DNA of 64,000 nt from an uncultured Clostridia bacterium (GTDB lineage: Bacteria; Bacillota; Clostridia; Christensenellales; Aristaeellaceae). Shown in pieces: positions 59,377 to 64,000 of the stretch (its first letter is position 1; every line of letters starts with the position of its first letter). The notes under the pieces were generated by a model. That model was not told where the DNA came from, searched no databases, and was given only the letters and a program-made list of their open reading frames with translations. The translations under genes were made by a program, and so were the position numbers. Location of the stretch: the NCBI GenBank assembly GCA_937894675.1, contig CALCQO010000047.1, positions 1 to 64,000 on the forward strand. The letters run 5' to 3'.

Positions 59377-60033
59377 TCAGCGGTACGCTTTACGCACCTT
59401 CATCCGGGCAGCACAGGCTGCCCACACATAGGGAGTAATGTTCTCTGCGGAGTAATAGGATACTGCCATAGCCAGTAGCAAAGGCGCAACGACAGAAAGA
59501 ACGCCCATCCCGCCGCCGACCGCTGCGGCAACCGCAAACAGCAGAGCCATCACCAGGCAGCGCAGGCGCAAGGGACGGGAGGATGCTACAGCGCCCTTCG
59601 CGGCGTCTTCATAGGACACGTCTTTGCGGGATGTGGTGCGCGCCGTCATTCTCGCGTCGCGCATTACAAGCATGGTTTGGCAATAGGTGCAAAGGACAGT
59701 CAGCATCAGCACCGCGGGCAGCGTGTTAGCCGCCGGCACCTGGGTTAATCCGGGCAACACCAAGCTAAGCAGCACGCTCAGCGCAAAGGTAAGCAATAGA
59801 TCATGAAGAGTGGCCGCCGCCAAAGCCGTGGCATTTGCCCGGTCGAAGCGGACAAAACCATACAGCAGCCCAAAGATTACGGCCGCAAGCATGCACAGCC
59901 ATAGCTGGGTGAGGTTCATTGACGCAGCCGAGGTTACATCGAACTTGAAACCAATTTTCAGCACAGCTAGCAGGATACCAAGGGCCGCCAGCGCCGCGGA
60001 AATCATAACAAATGACATAGACTTCTTGGTCAT
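59377..60033 (-). CDS. secF: SecF-like protein, divergent
   Basis: This 218-residue membrane protein has six predicted TMs in a SecF-like pattern (first TM about 9-25, a loop, then five). The call rests on position (adjacent to secD and upstream of recJ, as in Clostridia) and on features such as AATLHDLLLTFALSVLL, which aligns with SecF's LHD motif. The usual DxTVVxFDRIRE motif and the GGxD region in P1 are not recognisable, and the periplasmic domain is short. SecF is normally about 300 residues. Function as a proton-driven Sec accessory is uncertain. Confidence 0.72.
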   Translation of the reverse strand: MTKKSMSFVMISAALAALGILLAVLKIGFKFDVTSAASMNLTQLWLCMLAAVIFGLLYGFVRFDRANATALAAATLHDLLLTFALSVLLSLVLPGLTQVPAANTLPAVLMLTVLCTYCQTMLVMRDARMTARTTSRKDVSYEDAAKGAVASSRPLRLRCLVMALLFAVAAAVGGGMGVLSVVAPLLLAMAVSYYSAENITPYVWAACAARMKVRKAYR

Positions 60034-61350
60034 TTATGCCACCTCCTTCGCTTTTCCAGTTACATACAGCGCGCTATTCTCACCGGCAACTACAAATGTG
60101 TTGCTCAGCAGCACCCTGAGGATGATAAATACAGCGACTAAGGCGACAAGCAGACCAACGGCAAGGGATTGGAACACTTTTCCGATGACGCCCGAATCCA
60201 TGATAATCATCACCAGGGAGAGAATCAGCATGGGTGTGTAGACATCCAGCGCCACATGTCCATAGGTAGCGTAAGATTGCTTTAATGCCTGTTTAGCGGA
60301 TCGTCCGTGGCGGACATCCCCGGCCATTCCCTCGTAAACTACAATCAAGCCATACACTGTAAGCGCTGTAGACGCGCCGATGGCAAGCAATGTGGATACC
60401 GTAAAGCCGGACTTCATCAGAGCGGCAAACAGCCACATCAGACCAAAGGCCGCTACCAGAGTCCAGGCGCCAATCACACCGGCTAAGCGGTATTTTATCA
60501 GCAGGCATACGCATGCGATGGCGACAGCCGCCCAAAGACCAACAAGAACCCATTTTGCCGCAGCGGAACCCAGCATGGGCTCACCGGCTTGCGCTTGCGA
60601 CTCGTTAACTTCTGCGGGAAGCATGTCGTTGCGCATCAAAACAGCGTTAATGAAGGCGTCTTCGTAGGTGAAGCCGGGCAGAGACGCTCCGCCTTCCACC
60701 AGAGGCTCGCCAATGTTGGCCTGCATCAGGGTAAGCCCATCCTTTTTCAGGAGCACATTCTGGCCAACCAACTCCGTCGTTTTATCCGCGAAGATTTGCT
60801 TGCCTTCCGCGTCCAGTTCAAAGGACAGGAACCAGTTTTGCATGGTTTGGTCAGCCGGCGCGATGTTTGCGTTTACAATATGCTTCCCGTCCAGGAAATC
60901 GACGCCCTGGCCATCAGCAAAGGAGTAGTGGCCCACGCTTGTCAGCTGTTCCACGGTGTTGGCGGAATAAACATCCTTAGGAAGGGTCAGCAACACCTGG
61001 TTGTTCTCTTTCTTGTCAAGCGCAGCATCCGTCATGCCAAGCTGAGCGAGGCGCTTGGACAGCACATTGATGGTTGCCTCAAACTCAGCATCATCCTTGG
61101 CTGCGGAAGTGAGCGTATAGGCTTGTGTTTCACCAAAGTCAGCGCCAGGAACAAGCACCTCACGCCATTCAAAGCGTGATGTGGGGGTAGGAATCCAGGG
61201 CAGCAGCTTATACAAGCCCTCAGAGTCCAGTTTTCTTCCGGTTATACCCAGGAACAGGAATACAACTGTTACAACCAATAATACAACCAACGTAATGGCA
61301 GATACAGCTTTGCTGTTGGTTTTCACCGGGGTTTTTGCAGGTTTTGCCAT
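60034..61350 (-). CDS. secD: SecD-like protein, divergent
   Basis: This 438-residue membrane protein has TM1 (about 17-36), a large extracytoplasmic region with the SecD P1-like part (VLSKRLAQLGMTDAALDKK, then VLLTLPKD and LSFELDAEGKQIFADKT) and five more TMs. These match SecD in order, and it is followed by SecF-like, recJ and rel. The segment that usually contains IGMAVDANVLIFER here reads IGASTALTVYGLIVVYEG, so the conserved Asp in TM4 is missing. AAAGGA precedes ATG 61350. It may still assist Sec export, but proton coupling is doubtful. Confidence 0.8.
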   Translation of the reverse strand: MAKPAKTPVKTNSKAVSAITLVVLLVVTVVFLFLGITGRKLDSEGLYKLLPWIPTPTSRFEWREVLVPGADFGETQAYTLTSAAKDDAEFEATINVLSKRLAQLGMTDAALDKKENNQVLLTLPKDVYSANTVEQLTSVGHYSFADGQGVDFLDGKHIVNANIAPADQTMQNWFLSFELDAEGKQIFADKTTELVGQNVLLKKDGLTLMQANIGEPLVEGGASLPGFTYEDAFINAVLMRNDMLPAEVNESQAQAGEPMLGSAAAKWVLVGLWAAVAIACVCLLIKYRLAGVIGAWTLVAAFGLMWLFAALMKSGFTVSTLLAIGASTALTVYGLIVVYEGMAGDVRHGRSAKQALKQSYATYGHVALDVYTPMLILSLVMIIMDSGVIGKVFQSLAVGLLVALVAVFIILRVLLSNTFVVAGENSALYVTGKAKEVA

Positions 61351-61395
61351 TTCATTTTCCTTTCAATCATTGTATTTTAAGGCTTGGCAGATGAG

Positions 61396-61740
61396 TTAAC
61401 CTGCGCTTTCTGATAATCTGAACGCTATATAGAAGGTACGGTAATACCTGCTATCGGTAATTGGCATACCATTCGCGTCTGATTCCGGCATTGTTTCCGG
61501 TTTATGCACGCGGATAGATAACATCAACTGATCAGCGTCAAAATCTAATGCAACACTGCCCACTATTCCATCGCTGCAACACGCTTCATATGGTTGCTGC
61601 GGAGGCAATGCAAACACTTGCTGTGCTTGGTACAATTTTCGCTCGGGTATTGCTTCCGTTTCGGCGGAAACAACCATGGTGTTCATTAGGAGAAAAAGCG
61701 CAAAGACAAACATTGATAGTATAAAAACACGTTTAATCAT
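61396..61740 (-). CDS. small secreted protein of unknown function
   Basis: This 114-residue protein has a signal peptide (about 1-27, ending VSA-ETEA). The mature part is about 87 residues with a Cys-Cys pair (EACCSDGIVGS) and a beta-rich C-terminus (YYRTFYIAFRLSE). I recognise no family. The adjacent cysteines could form a disulfide or bind metal. AAGGAGGGAAGCCA precedes ATG 61740, with a near-consensus promoter upstream. It leads the transcript into secD, 45 nt downstream. Confidence 0.75.
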   Translation of the reverse strand: MIKRVFILSMFVFALFLLMNTMVVSAETEAIPERKLYQAQQVFALPPQQPYEACCSDGIVGSVALDFDADQLMLSIRVHKPETMPESDANGMPITDSRYYRTFYIAFRLSESAG

Positions 61741-61772
61741 TGGCTTCCCTCCTTTTCATGAGCGCTTTGCAT

Positions 61773-61801
61773 ATTATATCCCACGGTACGATGAATGTAA
61801 A
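61773..61801 (-). promoter_or_regulatory. sigma-A promoter of the secDF-recJ-rel transcript
   Basis: Minus strand TTTACA (61796-61801), 17 nt, TATAAT (61773-61778). The -10 is perfect and the -35 has one mismatch. It is 33 nt upstream of ATG 61740. Confidence 0.85.
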
Positions 61802-61984
61802 GAAAAGGCATTGATGGCGTACCGCATGTTTAGGATGTATGAAACAAAGCATCTAATGAAAATCACAACGGTATATATTCCAAATTATTGTATTTTATTA
61901 ACGCCATTGCGCGTCCATCTTTAAGATTTGTTCATATTTCGCACTAGCCTTCATGAATATATTCCCGTTGCGTTGAATGTTTGG

Positions 61985-62097
61985 ATATCCACATTATCCA
62001 CAGTGTTGTCCACAGAAATACCTTTGTTTCCACGATTTTACCGCGGAATGTAAGGTTTTTGTAAATTCGATGGAAGGTGAATAGAAAGTTATCCACA
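61985..62097 (+). other. cluster of DnaA boxes in a gene-free AT-rich gap
   Basis: Four DnaA-type 9-mers, all in the same orientation: ATATCCACA (61985-61993) directly abutting TTATCCACA (61994-62002), then after 3 nt TTGTCCACA (62006-62014), and TTATCCACA at 62089-62097. Two are perfect to the TTATCCACA consensus; the others have one mismatch. The flanks are AT-rich (61860-61910 and 62130-62190). The 489-nt gap 61741-62229 holds otherwise only the leftward promoter at 61773, the palindrome at 62142 and the terminator at 62187. The cluster could be part of an origin, a DnaA titration site or a DnaA-controlled region; dnaA is not in this window. Confidence 0.6.
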
Positions 62098-62141
62098 GGC
62101 CCTTAAGCGGAATTGTCCTCAGACCTTCCACATAGCCAACA

Positions 62142-62159
62142 ATATTCTATACAGAATAT
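62142..62159. promoter_or_regulatory. perfect 18-bp palindrome, operator-like
   Basis: ATATTCT-ATAC-AGAATAT (7-bp arms, 4-nt spacer) lies in the gene-free gap between the DnaA boxes and the terminator at 62187. Its size and symmetry suit a dimeric repressor, but no promoter is placed for it to control, and the poor T-tract argues against a terminator. Confidence 0.4.
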
Positions 62160-62186
62160 GTGAATAAAAAAGCTTGAAAATAGAAT

Positions 62187-62212
62187 AAAAACTGCCGCCC
62201 GAAAGCGGCAGT
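62187..62212 (-). terminator. rho-independent terminator of the sugar ABC ATPase gene
   Basis: Minus strand stem ACTGCCGC/GCGGCAGT (62191-62212) with a 6-nt loop, followed by TTTTATTC. It is 18 nt after the stop of the 62230 gene. Confidence 0.92.
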
Positions 62213-62229
62213 CTTGAATGATTAACGGA

Positions 62230-63351
62230 TTAACGGGAAAGGATGGTGTTTTCCGTTTCCTTATCGAAGAAATGCAGGCGGGAAGTATCCATCACAACCC
62301 AGATATCATCACCGGTCTTGGTGCTGGTGCGGGGATCAACACGGGCGACAACATTGTCTTCCTTGCTGGAGGTGGTCAGGTACAGATAGGTTTCAGAGCC
62401 CATCAGTTCCGTCACATCCACATGCACTTTGAACTTGGCTTCGGGGTTGGCTTCGACTACTTCAGGAGAGTCGGAGATGTTCTCGGGACGAATGCCCATG
62501 ATAACATCCTTGCCAACATAGCTTTCATCCACGAGCTTCTTGATTTTGCTGTCGGGAACAAGAATCTTGTTGTCGCCGAACACCGCGTACACCTTGCCGT
62601 TTTCAGGCTGCAGATGGACATCAAAGAAGTTCATCTGGGGGCTGCCAATAAAGCCGGCAACGAACTTGTTGTGGGGATAGTCATAGTTGTTCTGGGGGGT
62701 ATCCACCTGCTGAATAAAGCCGTCCTTCATGATAACAATGCGGGAGCCCATGGTCATGGCTTCGGTCTGGTCATGGGTAACATAGATGAAGGTGGTCTGC
62801 AGGCGCTGGTGAAGCTTGGTGATTTCGGTACGCATGGCAACACGCAGCTTGGCGTCCAGGTTGGAAAGCGGTTCGTCCATCAGGAAGACCTTGGGTTCGC
62901 GGACGATGGCACGGCCGAGGGCGACGCGCTGGCGCTGGCCGCCGGAGAGCGCCTTGGGCTTGCGGTTGAGCAGATGCTCGATATCCAGGATGTGAGCGGC
63001 GGCTTCCACGCGGCGCTTGATTTCATCCTTGGGGGTTTTCCGCAGCTTCAGACCAAAGGCCATGTTGTCAAACACGGTCATGTGGGGGTACAGGGCGTAG
63101 TTCTGGAAAACCATGGCGATGTCGCGGTCCTTGGGGGCGACGTCGTTCACCAGTTTGTCGCCGATGTACAGCTCGCCGTCAGAAATCTCTTCCAGACCGG
63201 CTACCATGCGCAGCGTGGTGGATTTTCCGCAGCCGGAGGGGCCTACCAGAACGATAAACTCTTTGTCTTCAATTTCGAGGGTGAAGTCGCTGACAGCGGT
63301 AACGCCGCCGGGATAGATTTTGTAGATGTGACGAAGGGATAAACTTGCCAT
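62230..63351 (-). CDS. multiple-sugar ABC transporter ATPase (MsmK/UgpC/MalK type)
   Basis: This 373-residue ATPase drives carbohydrate uptake. It has Walker A GPSGCGKST near residue 38, Q-loop FQNYALYPHMTV, signature LSGGQRQRVALGRA, Walker B VFLMDEPLSNLD and H-loop THDQ. The C-terminal OB-type domain (about 240-373, including MGIRPENI) is typical of MalK/UgpC/MsmK. No permease or binding-protein gene is next to it, so it is probably a shared ATPase for several sugar importers. AAGGAGG precedes ATG 63351. Codon use is very strict (a 374-codon antisense frame stays open), pointing to high expression. Confidence 0.95.
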   Translation of the reverse strand: MASLSLRHIYKIYPGGVTAVSDFTLEIEDKEFIVLVGPSGCGKSTTLRMVAGLEEISDGELYIGDKLVNDVAPKDRDIAMVFQNYALYPHMTVFDNMAFGLKLRKTPKDEIKRRVEAAAHILDIEHLLNRKPKALSGGQRQRVALGRAIVREPKVFLMDEPLSNLDAKLRVAMRTEITKLHQRLQTTFIYVTHDQTEAMTMGSRIVIMKDGFIQQVDTPQNNYDYPHNKFVAGFIGSPQMNFFDVHLQPENGKVYAVFGDNKILVPDSKIKKLVDESYVGKDVIMGIRPENISDSPEVVEANPEAKFKVHVDVTELMGSETYLYLTTSSKEDNVVARVDPRTSTKTGDDIWVVMDTSRLHFFDKETENTILSR

Positions 63352-63477
63352 GGATGTGCCTCCTTGTAGATGTTGAATAGTTTACGATGCACTTATTATA
63401 CGGTTGATTCCGGATATTGGGTAGTGATGAATCAGCCAAAGATTCCCCGGAAAGTTTGTGCAACTAGGTGATATACC

Positions 63478-63506
63478 TTGACCATTGGTACTGTTGTGCC
63501 TATCAT
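63478..63506 (+). promoter_or_regulatory. promoter of the sirtuin gene
   Basis: TTGACC (63478-63483), 17 nt, TATCAT (63501-63506), 23 nt before ATG 63529. In the 63352-63528 gap the minus-strand promoter of the sugar ATPase is less clear: a TATAAT is present without a good -35. Confidence 0.65.
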
Positions 63507-63528
63507 AATCAAAAGGGAGGTCGTGTAA

Positions 63529-64000
63529 ATGGAGCAGAATGTAAAGGAACTGGCATTGCTGATACAGCAAGCAAAGAGTATTGTGTTTTTCGGCGGCGCA
63601 GGCGTATCCACGGAAAGCGGCATCCCGGATTTCCGCAGTTCTGACGGCCTCTATCAATCCAAGTGGAAAGATCCGCCTGAAACGGTACTAAGCAGACGAT
63701 ATTTTAATCAGAAGCCCGCATTGTTCTTTGAGTTTTACAGGGAAAAAATCCTGTTTCCAAGCGCTATGCCCAACAACGCCCACCTGGCCCTGGCCGCGAT
63801 GGAAAGGGCAGGTAAACTGCAAGCCGTGATTACCCAGAATATAGACGGCTTGCACCAAAAAGCCGGCAGTTTGAAGGTAATTGAACTGCACGGCACAACA
63901 TTAAGCAATCACTGTATGAGCTGCGGGAATTCCTATCCATTGGAGTACATTATTAACAGCCATGATGTTCCCTCCTGTTCCTGCGGAGGGATTGTCAAGC
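63529..64000 (+). CDS. NAD-dependent protein deacylase, sirtuin, 3' truncated by window
   Basis: The first 157 codons of a sirtuin are visible. The NAD-binding signature FFGGAGVSTESGIPDFRS (about 20-37) and TQNIDGLH (about 102-109) are clear, followed by ELHGTT with the catalytic His and the zinc-site cysteines CMSC (about 128-131) and CSC near the window end. The family removes acyl groups from lysines using NAD+. AAAGGGAGG at 63512-63520 selects ATG 63529. The gene runs off the window at 64000, so the C-terminus is not seen. Confidence 0.93.
   Translation, partial: MEQNVKELALLIQQAKSIVFFGGAGVSTESGIPDFRSSDGLYQSKWKDPPETVLSRRYFNQKPALFFEFYREKILFPSAMPNNAHLALAAMERAGKLQAVITQNIDGLHQKAGSLKVIELHGTTLSNHCMSCGNSYPLEYIINSHDVPSCSCGGIVK

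Noticed and set aside
62218..63342. 374-codon plus-strand frame across the sugar ABC ATPase
   Set aside because: The minus strand encodes all ABC motifs in order; the plus frame has no recognisable motif and overlaps the terminator.
1..64000. CRISPR arrays, IS elements, prophage or toxin-antitoxin modules
   Set aside because: No regularly spaced repeats, transposase, integrase or small paired toxin-like genes were found on either strand by reading.

Overview
The window reads as ordinary chromosome from a Gram-positive anaerobe of the Clostridia. The evidence is the gene content: DarA-HolB-RicT, zapA-U32-mutS2 and secDF-recJ-rel-dtd-hemZ blocks, a type 1B dihydroorotate dehydrogenase with its PyrK electron-transfer subunit, a 2[4Fe-4S] ferredoxin, two SpoIID/LytB-domain proteins and many sigma-A-type promoters with 17-nt spacers. 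GC content looks close to 50%. I do not assign a genus; an uncultured gut-type order near Christensenellales would fit, but that is a guess. No rRNA, IS element, prophage or CRISPR array was found.

Layout. 1-502: five tRNA genes on the minus strand behind one strong promoter. 603-9232 (+): cyclophilin, zapA, U32 peptidase, mutS2, a two-component system and ispE. 9229-9711 (-): a small membrane protein. 9853-14385 (+): a four-gene Gld-like ABC export system. 14399-19420 (-): greA-lysS-membrane protein-HAD/thymidylate kinase fusion-mnmA, behind a leader with an attenuator-like terminator. 19699-21907 (+): darA-holB-ricT. 21908-24204 (-): a methyltransferase and a SpoIID-like protein. 24350-32026 (-): an oligopeptide ABC operon (oppA, hairpin, oppBCDF, small membrane protein) with an unusual OppC. 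32160-34608: a divergent pair, a four-TM protein and a sigma-like membrane protein. 34612-38457 (-): hydrolase-ybaB-recR-tdk-rmuC. 38534-44272 (-): SpoIID with six SH3-like repeats, trmN6-like methyltransferase and topB. 44395-44565 (-): a ferredoxin too short for routine ORF lists. 44854-50447 (+): the pyrimidine operon pyrCKDFEBI. 50490-52289: a divergent phosphatase and D,D-carboxypeptidase. 52327-61740 (-): small secreted protein-secD-secF-recJ-rel-dtd-MBL hydrolase-hemZ. 61741-62229: a gene-free AT-rich stretch with a cluster of DnaA boxes. 62230-63351 (-): a multiple-sugar ABC ATPase. 63529-64000 (+): the start of a sirtuin.

Functional themes. Pyrimidine and thymidine metabolism is well represented: de novo UMP synthesis, Tdk salvage, and thymidylate kinase fused to a phosphatase. 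Genome maintenance genes include mutS2, recR, recJ, rmuC, topB and holB. Stress and second-messenger signalling is covered by Rel for (p)ppGpp and DarA for c-di-AMP. Peptide uptake is a major investment: oppA and the sugar ATPase gene both have codon usage so strict that long antisense reading frames stay open.

The points most worth following up are the DnaA-box cluster at 61985-62097, the HAD-Tmk fusion, the terminator in the greA leader, the membrane-anchored sigma-like protein at 32761, the repeat-bearing insertion in OppC, and a SecDF pair that seems to have lost a key transmembrane aspartate.
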